This document shows, piece after piece, positions 34,292-42,854 of a stretch of DNA of 64,000 bases. The translations under genes were made by a program, and so were the position numbers. The notes beneath the pieces were generated by a model. That model searched no databases. It saw nothing but the letters and a program-made list of their open reading frames with translations, and was not told the origin of the DNA. Positions within the stretch are counted from its first letter, which is position 1, and the number at the start of each line of letters is the position of its first letter. Origin of the DNA: Nesterenkonia cremea (GTDB lineage Bacteria; Actinomycetota; Actinomycetes; Actinomycetales; Micrococcaceae); assembly GCF_014642675.1 (NCBI RefSeq), contig NZ_BMIS01000004.1, forward strand, positions 186,001 to 250,000, in the 5' to 3' direction.

Positions 34292-35764
34292 ATGAGACAT
34301 GCGTTGACTGGAGCAGTAGTGGGTTCCAGTTTGCTCGCGGTGTCTTGCGTCGGTGATACACAAGATTCCGATTCTTCCTCCACACTGAGGTCTAATGGCG
34401 ACGCTATTGTTCATCTCTTTCAGTGGAACTGGGATTCTGTAGCTGAAGAGTGTGACGACTTTCTCGGTCCTAACGGATTCGGGGGTGTTCAGGTCTCTCC
34501 GCCTCAGGAGCACGTCGTCGTTCCCTATGCTGAGGGTGGAAACTATCCATGGTGGCAGGATTACCAGCCAGTTTCGTATCAGATTGAGAATACCCGCCGC
34601 GGCACCGGGGAAGATTTCGAGAGGATGGTTGAAACCTGCGCCGAGAACGGAGTGCGAATCTACGTCGACGCTGTCATCAACCACATGACGGGTCCTGGTG
34701 AGGGCACAGGCAGCGCAGGAACTGAATGGACTCAGTATGAGTACCCCGACCTATTCGGAGACGGGGATGCTGCTTATAGTCGGGACAACTTCGGCCCCTG
34801 CTACGAAGAGATTGAAGACTGGGAAGATAAAGAAGAGGTGCAGGACTGCCAACTTTTGGGGCTTTCCGACCTCGACACAGGTGACCCCGACGTTCAGGAC
34901 CAACTTGTCCGCTACATGAACGAGCTGGTCGACCTTGGTGTCGCTGGATTCCGAGTGGATGCCTCAAAACACATCCCCGAGGGTGACATGGGCGAGATTG
35001 TCGACCGGCTTAATGAAGTCCCCGGCTTCGGCGGAACTCCGCACCTCTATCACGAGGTCTATGGGGATGACACTATTCCTTACACCGCTTACACACCTTA
35101 CGGGCAGGTCACCAACTTTGACTATATGCGGGATGTAGCGGCAAGCTTCGCGGACGGCGATATCGTCGACTTGACCTCGATATCCGATCATGGAGACCTC
35201 AGTAGTGACGAGGCCGTGGTGTTCATCGACAATCATGATACCCAGCGTTACGAGCCGACGCTGACTTATCTCGACGAAGATAGATACTATCTTGCGACAG
35301 CCTTTATGCTCGCCCATCCTTACGGGACGCCGGTAGTGATGTCCAGCTACGACTTCGATGGAAACGAAGCTGAGGGGCCGCCCAGCCTCGGCGAAGTCGA
35401 TGGTAACCCAGCGGGATCGATTACCGAAGACACCGATTGTTCTAGTGCAGACTGGGTTTGCGAGCATCGAGATGAACGTGTGACCGGCATGATTTCATTC
35501 CGGAATGCCGTGGAAGGCACCGATCTCGTCGAACGCGCTGAGCAAGGTGCCTCTCGGGTGGCCTTCGATCGGGGTGAGGAGGGTTTCGCGGCCTTCAACG
35601 CCTCCGACGACGAGTGGGAACTGAGCGCCGAAACGTCTTTGCCCGACGGAACTTATGTCAACGTCGCCGGTTCCGGCAACGTCATCGTGTCCGACGGTAA
35701 GATCGAGGCCACACTTCCTGAGGACGGTGTTATTGCGTTGTATGTCGGCGGTGAGGCGGAATAG
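34292..35764 (+). CDS. Secreted alpha-amylase, GH13 family
   Basis: About 490 residues from ATG 34292 (GGCGGAG five bases upstream); an in-frame ATG at 34229 would add 21 residues. The signal MRHALTGAVVGSSLLAVSC has a lipobox-like end, so the enzyme may be anchored outside. Barrel motifs are VDAVINHMTG, AGFRVDASKH (nucleophile), LYHEVYGDD (acid/base) and FIDNHDTQR. FGGVQVSPPQEHVVV and WWQDYQPVSYQ are typical of the animal/Streptomyces-type branch. No starch-binding domain follows. GC content is clearly lower than around it, suggesting acquisition. The product would feed malto-oligosaccharides to the ABC system upstream. Confidence 0.87.
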   Translation: MRHALTGAVVGSSLLAVSCVGDTQDSDSSSTLRSNGDAIVHLFQWNWDSVAEECDDFLGPNGFGGVQVSPPQEHVVVPYAEGGNYPWWQDYQPVSYQIENTRRGTGEDFERMVETCAENGVRIYVDAVINHMTGPGEGTGSAGTEWTQYEYPDLFGDGDAAYSRDNFGPCYEEIEDWEDKEEVQDCQLLGLSDLDTGDPDVQDQLVRYMNELVDLGVAGFRVDASKHIPEGDMGEIVDRLNEVPGFGGTPHLYHEVYGDDTIPYTAYTPYGQVTNFDYMRDVAASFADGDIVDLTSISDHGDLSSDEAVVFIDNHDTQRYEPTLTYLDEDRYYLATAFMLAHPYGTPVVMSSYDFDGNEAEGPPSLGEVDGNPAGSITEDTDCSSADWVCEHRDERVTGMISFRNAVEGTDLVERAEQGASRVAFDRGEEGFAAFNASDDEWELSAETSLPDGTYVNVAGSGNVIVSDGKIEATLPEDGVIALYVGGEAE

Positions 35765-36867
35765 CTAGGTGTACTTGGCCACGAGGTTGGTGACACTGCG
35801 ATCGGGTCATTGACGCAGAAGAGACCTCCGGGTGCGGTGGGCGATGTCTAGGTCGTCTACCGTCCGGAGGTCTCCGTGTCCCACCGTAACGCCCGACTCA
35901 GTGCCCGCGGTCGGCAACTGCTCGTTGAGCGTGTCTGCGAACAAGGCTGGGCAGCCGCCCACGCGGCCAAAGCCCAAGGCATCCCCCGCCAGTGCGCCCA
36001 CCGGTGGATCAAACGATTCCGCCAGGAAGGCTGGTCCGGTCTCCACGATCGCTCATCTATGCCTCGCCACTGTCCACGACAGACCCCGATCAAGACCGAG
36101 GAAGCCATCCTGGCCCTGCGTGCCCAGCAACGCCGCGGCCAGGACTGGCTCGGCCCCGAGCTGGGCATCCCGGCCCGCACCCTCTCACGGGTGCTGCGCC
36201 GGCATCGGGCGCCCTATCTGCACGACTGCGACCCACTCACCGGTGAGGTGATCCGGTCCTCGAAGGCCACCGCGGTCCGCTACGAGTGTGACCGGCCCGG
36301 GGAACTGATCCATGTCGATGTGAAGAAGAACGGCAGGATCCCCGATGGCGGAGGGTGGAAAGCCCACGGCCGCCACATGGGGCCAACTTGGGCGAAGAAG
36401 CGGACCCGGATCGGCTACGACTACGTGCACTCGATGGTCGATGACCACTCCCGACTAGCCTACTCCGAGATCCTGCCCGATGAGAAGGGCACCACCTGCG
36501 CGGGATTCATCTTTCGTGCAGCCGGCTACTTCGCGGGACATGGCATCACCCGGACCGAGCGAGTCATCACCGATAACCATTTCTACTACCGGCGTTCGGC
36601 AGACGTGGCGGCAGTGATCAGGGCATTTGATGCCAGGGGCAAGTTCATCAAGCCTCACTGCCCGTGGTAAAACGGCAAAGTCGAGTGGTTCAACCGCACC
36701 CTGCAGACTGAACGGGCCTACCGGCAGGACTTCCTGGATAACGCTGAACGTGCCGCTGCTCTTGCACTATGGCTTGAGGTCTCCAACAATCAGCGACGCC
36801 ACACCGCGCTCGGCGGTCTGTTACCGACCAGTCGACTGTCACCAACCTGACGGCCGAGTACACCTAG
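35765..36867 (+). mobile_element. IS481-family insertion sequence, full length
   Basis: About 1.1 kb bounded by imperfect inverted repeats: CTAGGTGTACTTGGCC on the left and CTAGGTGTACTCGGCC (reverse complement of the right end), with further matches GAGGTTGGTGACA / CAGGTTGGTGACA. CTAG occurs at both ends, fitting the NCTAGN target preference described for IS481. It contains one transposase gene with an internal stop and begins two bases after the amylase stop codon. Confidence 0.82.
35876..36850 (+). pseudogene. IS481-family transposase with an internal stop
   Basis: GTG 35876 starts SHRNARLSARGRQLLVERVC, an N-terminal helix-turn-helix, followed by the DDE core: ELIHVDVKKNGRIPDGGG, YDYVHSMVDDHSRLAYSEIL and ERVITDNHFYYRR. 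After HCPW a TAA at 36668-36670 interrupts the frame; the same frame continues NGKVEWFNRTLQTERAYRQD F and NNQRRHTALGGLLPTSRLSP to TGA 36848. Relatives read CPWQNGK, so CAA to TAA is likely. The catalytic Glu (KVEW) lies beyond the stop, so the product should be inactive. Confidence 0.8.
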
Positions 36868-36959
36868 GAGGCTCACCCTCATCCTCCCGCTTCAGGGGCG
36901 GGAACACTGGCCAGCCGGCGCGATTGATCTGCGCGGTCGCCGCTGATGACCGTCAGCAG

Positions 36960-37733
36960 CTAAGCCTCCTCGACATGCACCGAAATTCCTGTCTCGCCGG
37001 GACGGATGTGCGGCTGGAGCTCCCAATCGTCCGTGTAGTGCCCGGTGAACTGAGGCCGGTAGGGGATGGGCTTTTCCTGGAACAGCCGGTCCAAGCGGGT
37101 CAGCAGACTGTACCGTGCGGCGTCGTAGTCCTCCGTGAAGTCTGCGCTGGGCAACGCCCAGGGCTTCAGCGCGCTCATGCCGGTGTAGGCGAAGGTCCCG
37201 TGGAGGAGCCCGAAGAGCAGCTCTTCGAGCTGCCCGCTCTTGCCCCGCGGGCCGATCGACGCCGGACGGTCACCGAGCGTGACAGCGGCCAGCGCACGCT
37301 TCCCGGTGAAGGGCCCCTGCTCGAAGCGCAGCCGCCGGCCGGTCGCAGGTTCCTTGCCGAAGGCGAAGCCGCTGACGAACACACGGTCGAACCAGCCCTT
37401 CAGGATGGCCGGCATCCCGTACCACCACAGCGGGAACTGAACGACCACAGCATCAGCAGCACGCAGCTTCTCCTGCTCCGCCGCCACGTCCTGCGGAAGG
37501 CGTCCATGGAGGTAGGTGCTCCGGACGTCGGCGCTGACGTAGAACCGGTCCTGCTCCTTCAGCCCGGCGTCCTGACGCGTCACCACAGGATTCCAATTCA
37601 TCGCATAGAGATCCGACTCTGTCACCTCGAAGCCTCCGGCGCGGAGATGGGAGATGCCGTCGCGGCGCAGGCTGCCGGAGAGGGACTGGGGTTCAGGGTG
37701 GGCGCTCAGCCACAGCACATGTCCTCGGGTCAT
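36960..37733 (-). CDS. NAD(P)H dehydrogenase (quinone) / flavodoxin-fold oxidoreductase
   Basis: About 257 residues from ATG 37733 with AGGAT eight bases upstream; a longer frame to 37799 is less likely because it would overlap the divergent gene. HVLWLSAHPEPQSLSGSLRR begins the flavodoxin fold, and VVVQFPLWWYGMPAILKGWF DRVF is the conserved FMN- and substrate-binding block of the MdaB/KefF/NQO family. It would reduce quinones or similar electrophiles with two electrons. Divergent from an HxlR regulator with two palindromes in between. Confidence 0.85.
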   Translation of the reverse strand: MTRGHVLWLSAHPEPQSLSGSLRRDGISHLRAGGFEVTESDLYAMNWNPVVTRQDAGLKEQDRFYVSADVRSTYLHGRLPQDVAAEQEKLRAADAVVVQFPLWWYGMPAILKGWFDRVFVSGFAFGKEPATGRRLRFEQGPFTGKRALAAVTLGDRPASIGPRGKSGQLEELLFGLLHGTFAYTGMSALKPWALPSADFTEDYDAARYSLLTRLDRLFQEKPIPYRPQFTGHYTDDWELQPHIRPGETGISVHVEEA

Positions 37734-37740
37734 GCGGCTA

Positions 37741-37786
37741 TCCTCATCCAATGAGGACAGTTGTGGAAGTACGGACATTTTTGTCC
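37741..37786. promoter_or_regulatory. Two palindromes in the HxlR / oxidoreductase gap
   Basis: TCCTCAT-CCA-ATGAGGA (37741-37757) and GGACA-TTTT-TGTCC (37773-37786) are perfect inverted repeats in a 64-bp divergent gap. Either or both could be the HxlR operator controlling the oxidoreductase and the regulator itself. Confidence 0.55.
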
Positions 37787-37797
37787 CCAGGGAGGTC

Positions 37798-38154
37798 ATG
37801 ATGCGGCTGCCGGTTCAGAGGGCCATGGAGGTCTGCCCGGTGGAGGTGGCGGTCTCCGTGGTCGGTGGGACGTGGAAGCTCACAGTCATCAAGCACCTGA
37901 TGGAGGGCAGGCAGCGCTTCGGGGAGCTGAGCCGGCTGGTTCCCCTGGCCAACCGCAAGACTCTGACCCGGCAGCTGCGCGAGTTGGAGGAGGACGGGGT
38001 GGTGCACCGGGAGGCCTATCCCCAGGTGCCGCCCAAAGTGGAATACTCCCTGACGGCACTCGGCCAGGAGCTGGTCCCCGTGATCGAGGCGATGAACAGC
38101 TGGGGTGGTCACTACAGCAGTCATCAGGGCTCAGCAGCAGGAGGTTCGCAGTAA
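37798..38154 (+). CDS. HxlR-family transcriptional regulator
   Basis: A 118-residue winged-helix regulator with GGGAGG directly upstream of ATG 37798. CPVEVAVSVVGGTWKLTVIK HLMEGRQRFGELSRLVP is the family signature, including the conserved Cys near the N-terminus that senses electrophiles in some members. RKTLTRQLRELEEDGVVHRE carries the recognition helix. It is divergent from an NAD(P)H oxidoreductase, a common arrangement for quinone or aldehyde response. Confidence 0.87.
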   Translation: MMRLPVQRAMEVCPVEVAVSVVGGTWKLTVIKHLMEGRQRFGELSRLVPLANRKTLTRQLRELEEDGVVHREAYPQVPPKVEYSLTALGQELVPVIEAMNSWGGHYSSHQGSAAGGSQ

Positions 38155-38196
38155 GCTGGCCACTATGGCAGTCCAACTGAGAGGAACGGAGCCCCG

Positions 38197-38823
38197 TTGA
38201 AGCGTGTGCTGCTGTCAGGGTTTGAGCCATTCGGCGGAATGTCCCACAACTCCTCCTGGGATGTGGTCGAACAGACCGCGGCGACCATCACCGGTGCTGA
38301 GGTCCATACGGTTCTCCTCCCGGTGGAGTTTCGCCGAGCCGCCGAGCTGCTCGTCCAGCGGATCGGTGAGGTGGAACCGGACGTGGTCATCGCCGTCGGG
38401 CTGGCCGCCGGAACGGGAACTCTGCGCTTGGAGCGAGTGGGCATCAACCTGTGCGATGCACGCATCCCCGACAACTCCGGGGCCCAGCCGGTGGATGAGC
38501 CTATCGACGCCGAGGGCCAAGGCGCGCTGTTCTCCACGCTGCGGCTCAAGGCCGCCTACGCGCGCATCGTCGAGGAGCAGATCCCGGTGCAGCTCTCACT
38601 GAGCGCAGGCACCTTCGTCTGTAACGACGTCCTCTACTCGCTGCTCGCCGCAGCCGCGTACGCCGACAGCCCGACGCCGGCCGGCTTTGTGCACCTGCCG
38701 GACCTTCGGACGGAGGACGCCCCGCTCGCCGAAGACCAGGCTGTCCGCGCGCTGGACATCCTCATCGAGGAGTCTCTGAGTTCAGCTCCCGACGCCGCCC
38801 TCGCCGACGGTGCGCTCCACTGA
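38197..38823 (+). CDS. pcp: Pyroglutamyl-peptidase I
   Basis: A 208-residue C15 cysteine peptidase removing N-terminal pyroglutamate from peptides. Catalytic residues are visible: Glu in GTLRLERVGIN, Cys in GTFVCNDVLY and His in AGFVHLPDL. The N-terminus VLLSGFEPFGGMSHNSSWDV is diagnostic. The start is TTG 38197 with CGGAG nearby; no in-frame ATG fits better. It follows the HxlR gene by 42 bp but is probably functionally separate. Confidence 0.92.
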   Translation: MKRVLLSGFEPFGGMSHNSSWDVVEQTAATITGAEVHTVLLPVEFRRAAELLVQRIGEVEPDVVIAVGLAAGTGTLRLERVGINLCDARIPDNSGAQPVDEPIDAEGQGALFSTLRLKAAYARIVEEQIPVQLSLSAGTFVCNDVLYSLLAAAAYADSPTPAGFVHLPDLRTEDAPLAEDQAVRALDILIEESLSSAPDAALADGALH

Positions 38824-38874
38824 CCTCCCAGCTCCACCGCCGCCTCAGCCGACACTGCACCCCAGGAGAGCCCT

Positions 38875-39393
38875 ATGCCCGAGACCCTGCAGATCCGAAC
38901 GCCGCTGCCCTCCGATGAGGAGCAGGTCCGCGCGGCGCAGAAGGAACTGGCGGCAGAGGACTTCGACTTCTTCTTCTGGACGTCCGAGCAGAGCTGGGCG
39001 GACTATCTGGGGATCCTCCGCGGGGAGCAGGAGGGCAGCGGCCTGGCACCGGGGCGCGTCCCCGCCACGATGTTCCTCGGCGCCGTCGGGGACGAGGTGG
39101 TCGGCCGCGTCCACATCAGGCATGAACTCACCCCTGTGCTCAGGGAGGTGGGCGGTCACATCGGCTACGCCGTACGCCCGGAGCACCGCCGCCGCGGCTA
39201 CGCCACCGGGATGCTGCGCCTGGGACTGCAGAAGCTGCGTGAGCTCGGCGTCGAGCAGGCCCTGGTCAGCTGCGACGACTCCAACACCGCTTCCATCCGC
39301 ACCATCGAGGCCTGCGGCGGGGTGCTGGAGGACGTGACCCAGCAACCCGGAGCAGAGCCGAAGCGGCGGTACTGGATCGATCTGACCGACTGA
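38875..39393 (+). CDS. GNAT-family N-acetyltransferase
   Basis: A 172-residue acetyltransferase with AGGAGAG before ATG 38875. GGHIGYAVRPEHRRRGYATG is the acetyl-CoA loop, and CDDSNTASIRTIEACGGVLE is motif B with the conserved Asn and Gly-Gly. The N-terminal DFFFWTSEQSWADYL segment recalls YgjM/RimJ-type proteins. Substrate unknown. It lies 51 bp after pcp. Confidence 0.85.
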   Translation: MPETLQIRTPLPSDEEQVRAAQKELAAEDFDFFFWTSEQSWADYLGILRGEQEGSGLAPGRVPATMFLGAVGDEVVGRVHIRHELTPVLREVGGHIGYAVRPEHRRRGYATGMLRLGLQKLRELGVEQALVSCDDSNTASIRTIEACGGVLEDVTQQPGAEPKRRYWIDLTD

Positions 39394-39448
39394 ACCGGCC
39401 GGCGCGAGGCCACCGCGATCCGTTCAGTACACAGACGCCCCACATGGG

Positions 39449-39949
39449 TCAGGGCAGAGGCGTCTCCCGGCGCACCATGCGCAGTTCCAAGCCCACTACA
39501 GGGTCTGTCTTGGTCGACCCGTCCAGCTCGAAGCCGTGGCGCTGGTAGAAGGTGATGGCCCGTTGATTGCCGTCCAGCACCCAGAGGAAGGCAGGCTCTT
39601 CACCGATGGTGGCGGTGAGCATGTCATGACCCAGGCCGGTGCCGTAGGCCTGGGCCCGGACATAGAGCGCCGTCAGCTGCAGGGTGGGGACATCCGGTCC
39701 CGGGTCCTCGCGGGTGGTGCTGCAGCCGGAGAAGCCCAGGAGGCGGCCGGCGTCGTCCTGGGCCACCAGGTGCTCCTCCTCGGGGCCTTCGATGATCTGG
39801 CGCCAGGTCCCGATGCGCGCCTCACGCCGACTCCGGCGGTCCTGCAGGATCTCCTCGGAGATCAGGCCCGCGTAGGCCTCATCCCACACGTCTAAGTGCA
39901 GGTCGGTCAGCGCCTCATCATCTTCCGGGACAGCAGGACGGATACGCAT
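39449..39949 (-). CDS. GNAT-family N-acetyltransferase
   Basis: A 166-residue acetyltransferase. MRIRPAVPEDDEALTDLHLD VWDEAYAGL is the usual N-terminus of this branch; QLTALYVRAQAYGTGLGHDM is the acetyl-CoA loop and LDGNQRAITFYQRHGFELDG motif B. Substrate unknown. It is ten bases downstream of the NhaC-type antiporter gene in the same direction and may share its transcript. Confidence 0.85.
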   Translation of the reverse strand: MRIRPAVPEDDEALTDLHLDVWDEAYAGLISEEILQDRRSRREARIGTWRQIIEGPEEEHLVAQDDAGRLLGFSGCSTTREDPGPDVPTLQLTALYVRAQAYGTGLGHDMLTATIGEEPAFLWVLDGNQRAITFYQRHGFELDGSTKTDPVVGLELRMVRRETPLP

Positions 39950-39958
39950 GTCCAGAGC

Positions 39959-41560
39959 CTACTGGATGGCCTCCGCAGGCTTCTGGGCGGCCACCGGTGT
40001 GACGGTGAGGCGGATCACGATGACGAACGCGGCCAGTGCAGCGGCCACGGCCACCCAGCCCAGGGTGATGCTGCCGGTCAGCGCCAGCGTCACATAGCCC
40101 AAGACTGCTGCGCCGGCGGCGGAGGTCACATAGGGCAGCTGGGTCACCACATGGGTGATGACGTTGCAGGCCGAGCCGGTGGAGGACAGGATCGTGGTGT
40201 CCGAGATGGGGGAGGCATGGTCGCCGGCCACCGAGCCGGCCAATACTGCACCCAGCACCGGCAGCAGCAGATCCGGCTGGTCCAGGTTGTTGACGATCCC
40301 GCCGGCGATGGGCAGCAGCAGGGCGAAGGAGCCCCAGGAGGTGCCGGTGGCGAAGGCCATGGCGCCTGCGATCAGGAAGACCACCGGGGCCAGCCAGTGG
40401 GCGGAGATCTCGGAGGCCTCCACCAGTTCGCCCAGGTAGTCGCCGGTGCCCAGCTGCTCGATGACATCGCCCAGCATCCACGCGGGGATCAGGATGGCGA
40501 TGGCCGGAAGCATGGACTTCACGCCCTCGGTCCAGCCGCGGGCGAAGGTGGAGCGGGCGAACTGCGGGTTCCTCCGGGTGTTGCGCAGGTAATAGTACAC
40601 CGCGGCGGCCAGGCCCAGCAGACCACCCACCAGCAGCGAGGCGCTCGGGTCGGTCTCCTCCAGGATGTCGAAGACGTCCCAGGAACCGGAGGCCTGATAG
40701 CCGGTCGCGGCGATGCCGAGGAAGACGCCCAGGATCAGCAGGGCGAAGGGCACGATCAGTGCGCGTCGTGCGCCCGGATCCTGGATGGGCAGGTCCTCGG
40801 AGAGCTGGCCGGGGACGTCGTCGGAGGGGTCGAAGAGCTGGCCCTCGGTCAGCGCCCGGCGCTCCTCACGGCGCATGGCGCCCAGGTCGATGCGGAAGAT
40901 GATGACCAGCCACACCAGCACCGCCGCGGCGACGGCGTAGTAGTTGGACAGCGCGGCCACCACGAAGGCCTGCAGGGTGCCCATGGACAGACTGGAGGCC
41001 ACCACGAGCGGCGCGATGATCGTCATGATGTAGGCGCCCCAGCTGGAGAACGGGGAGAGCACCGAGACCGGGGCAGAGGTGGAGTCGATGATGTAGGCCA
41101 GCTTGGCGCGGGAGACCCGGTGCTGGTCCGTCACCGGACGGGAGATCTGACCCACGGCCAAGGCGTTGAAGTAGTCATCGATGAAGATGACGATGCCCAG
41201 GATGGCCGGCAGGAACATCGACCCCGGCCGTCTTTCGATCCGGCGCATGGCCCAGGCGGCGAAGGCCGTGGTGCCGCCGGACATCATCACGAAGGCGGCG
41301 ATCACGCCGAGCACCAGCAGGAACACCAGGATGTAGACGTACCAGGTGTTGACCTCGCCCTCGGCCCAGAAGATCCCCGCGAAGGACTCCCACACGGTGC
41401 GTGCGGCGGCCAGCGGATTCAGGTCATGGATCAGCAGCGCGGCGGCGAGGACGCCGGCGCCGAGGCTGAGCAGGACCTTTCGGGTGAGGATCACCAGTGT
41501 CAGCGCCAGCACCGGCGGCGCCAGAGTGAGGATCGGGTACTCCGTGATGAGGTCGCTCAT
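39959..41560 (-). CDS. NhaC-family Na+/H+ antiporter
   Basis: A 533-residue membrane protein with about eleven hydrophobic segments. GIVIFIDDYFNALAVGQISR PV near residue 125 and STSAPVSVLSPFSSWGAY near 165 are conserved NhaC-family blocks; AFATGTSWGSFALLLPIAGG and VLAGSVAGDHASPISDTTIL are the C-terminal repeats of the same. It may exchange Na+, or an organic anion such as malate/lactate, for protons. This fits a halotolerant lifestyle. The start is ATG 41560 with AAAGG seven bases upstream. Confidence 0.85.
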   Translation of the reverse strand: MSDLITEYPILTLAPPVLALTLVILTRKVLLSLGAGVLAAALLIHDLNPLAAARTVWESFAGIFWAEGEVNTWYVYILVFLLVLGVIAAFVMMSGGTTAFAAWAMRRIERRPGSMFLPAILGIVIFIDDYFNALAVGQISRPVTDQHRVSRAKLAYIIDSTSAPVSVLSPFSSWGAYIMTIIAPLVVASSLSMGTLQAFVVAALSNYYAVAAAVLVWLVIIFRIDLGAMRREERRALTEGQLFDPSDDVPGQLSEDLPIQDPGARRALIVPFALLILGVFLGIAATGYQASGSWDVFDILEETDPSASLLVGGLLGLAAAVYYYLRNTRRNPQFARSTFARGWTEGVKSMLPAIAILIPAWMLGDVIEQLGTGDYLGELVEASEISAHWLAPVVFLIAGAMAFATGTSWGSFALLLPIAGGIVNNLDQPDLLLPVLGAVLAGSVAGDHASPISDTTILSSTGSACNVITHVVTQLPYVTSAAGAAVLGYVTLALTGSITLGWVAVAAALAAFVIVIRLTVTPVAAQKPAEAIQ

Positions 41561-41810
41561 AGGGGCCTTTCAAGGGATCCGCGCAGGCGGGGGTGCTGGT
41601 GCTCAGTGTAGGGCTCGGCAGCACGAGCGGGGGAAGGACTGCTCGGACGCGCCGGAAGACATGCCCCGAAGGGCTGTGCCCGGTGATGGACATCGAAACC
41701 GGACCGGGAGATTCTACCGTGTCAATTCCGCGCCGTCGCATCGGCGCCGACGTCGGGATCCGTGGCACGTCGCTCGGCACCGGAGGGGCCCGTCATGGAA
41801 GGATGGAGTG
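41561..41810. other. Divergent intergenic region, NhaC / HAD gene
   Basis: About 250 bp hold the promoters of two divergent genes. I see no strong palindrome or conserved motif; GGAAGG at 41797-41802 is the ribosome site of the HAD gene. Confidence 0.35.
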
Positions 41811-42542
41811 GTGACTTCACCTGTTGTGCTCTTCGACCTGGACGGAACGCTCGTGGACCCCGCCGGGGCCATCACCGGCGGCATCGCCGCAGCCCTGGAC
41901 GCTCATGGGATCGAGGTCCCTGATGAGCAGACGCTGAAGAGCTTCATCGGACCGCCCCTGCAGACCAGCCTGATCGCGCTGCCCGGGGTCACCGAGGAGC
42001 TCATCCCTCAGCTCATCGATCACTACCGCGAGGGCTATATCCGAGGGGGCATGGCCGCCAGCGAGGTCTACCCGGGCATCCGGGAGCTGCTGGAGTCCTT
42101 GCGAGCCGAGGGCGCTCTGCTGGCCGTGGCCACCTCCAAGCCGGAGCCGCAGGCCGTTCGGCTGCTCGAGATCCAGGGGCTGGTGGACCTCTTCGATGTG
42201 GTCTCCGGCTCCGATCTCGATGAGACCATCCCGCACACCAGCAAGGGGCCCATCCTCGCCTCAGCCTTGGAGCGGCTGCCGCAGGCCGAGCCCTCAGCCC
42301 CGAAGGTCATGGTGGGGGACCGGAAGTTCGACGTGGAGGGCGCGGCCCGCAACACGATGCCCTGCATCGGTGTGACCTGGGGATATGCACCTGAGGGCGA
42401 GCTGGAGGCCCATGGTGCGGCTGCCGTCGTGAGCTCTGCTGAGGAGCTGCGCCGGCAGATCGCCGAACAGCTCCAGAGGCAACTGGCCCAGCATCCGGAG
42501 AGCGAAGGCGCCGCCGCACCCGCTCAGCATGTGTCCAGCTGA
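41811..42542 (+). CDS. HAD-superfamily hydrolase, phosphoglycolate phosphatase-like
   Basis: About 243 residues from GTG 41811 (GTG 41808 also possible). Motif I is VVLFDLDGTLVDPAG with both catalytic Asp residues, motif II is AVATSKPE, and motif III/IV is KVMVGDRKFDVEGA. The cap domain is the small helical Gph type. It removes phosphate from a small metabolite; phosphoglycolate or pyrophosphate are usual for relatives. A hydrophilic Ala/Glu-rich tail of about 25 residues is extra. Confidence 0.85.
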   Translation: MTSPVVLFDLDGTLVDPAGAITGGIAAALDAHGIEVPDEQTLKSFIGPPLQTSLIALPGVTEELIPQLIDHYREGYIRGGMAASEVYPGIRELLESLRAEGALLAVATSKPEPQAVRLLEIQGLVDLFDVVSGSDLDETIPHTSKGPILASALERLPQAEPSAPKVMVGDRKFDVEGAARNTMPCIGVTWGYAPEGELEAHGAAAVVSSAEELRRQIAEQLQRQLAQHPESEGAAAPAQHVSS

Positions 42543-42614
42543 CGTCATGGTCTGTGGATGGGCTTGAAGGTTGTCCTTGAACCATCACCGAGGACCTGCC
42601 GTAGGTTGCTGTCC

Positions 42615-42851
42615 ATGAGCTTCCCACACAGCACCTCGTTCCCGCGCCGCAGCCTCTTCGGAGCCGCGGCGGCCGTGGTGGCCGGAGGGTCCGTGGTGGC
42701 GGCCCCGGCCGCCCATGCCTCTGCCTCCGCCGCAGACGACGACGCCGGCCAGGATCCCACCCGCCGCTCCTGGGAGACTGACTACGACCACCGCGGCAAC
42801 CAGGAGAACCCGGCCAACCAGCTGGGGTGCCCCCTCGGAAAGGGGGTCTGA
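42615..42851 (+). pseudogene. Tat signal peptide segment cut off by a stop codon
   Basis: From ATG 42615 the protein is SFPRRSLFGAAAAVVAGGSV VAAPAAHA, a Tat signal, then a hydrophilic stretch ending NQLGCPLGKGV and TGA at 42849. The following amidase gene is in the same frame, beginning two codons later. The most economical reading is one exported amidase gene broken by a single nonsense codon, leaving a 78-residue peptide with no enzyme domain. Confidence 0.6.
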
Positions 42852-42854
42852 GTC

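Noticed and set aside
33080-36867. A composite transposon formed by the two IS481-type pieces around the amylase
   Set aside because: The two transposases are from different subgroups, one is a fragment with no visible ends, and no shared outer repeats or target duplication are seen.
39896-41611. A 571-residue plus-strand open frame opposite the NhaC antiporter
   Set aside because: Antisense shadow of a clear membrane transporter, with repeated Gly/Gln/His and no start signal.
10301-42851. Recoded stop codons (tryptophan at TGA or TAG)
   Set aside because: Many intact genes here end cleanly with TGA or TAG at family-typical lengths, so the stops inside genes are better explained as nonsense mutations.
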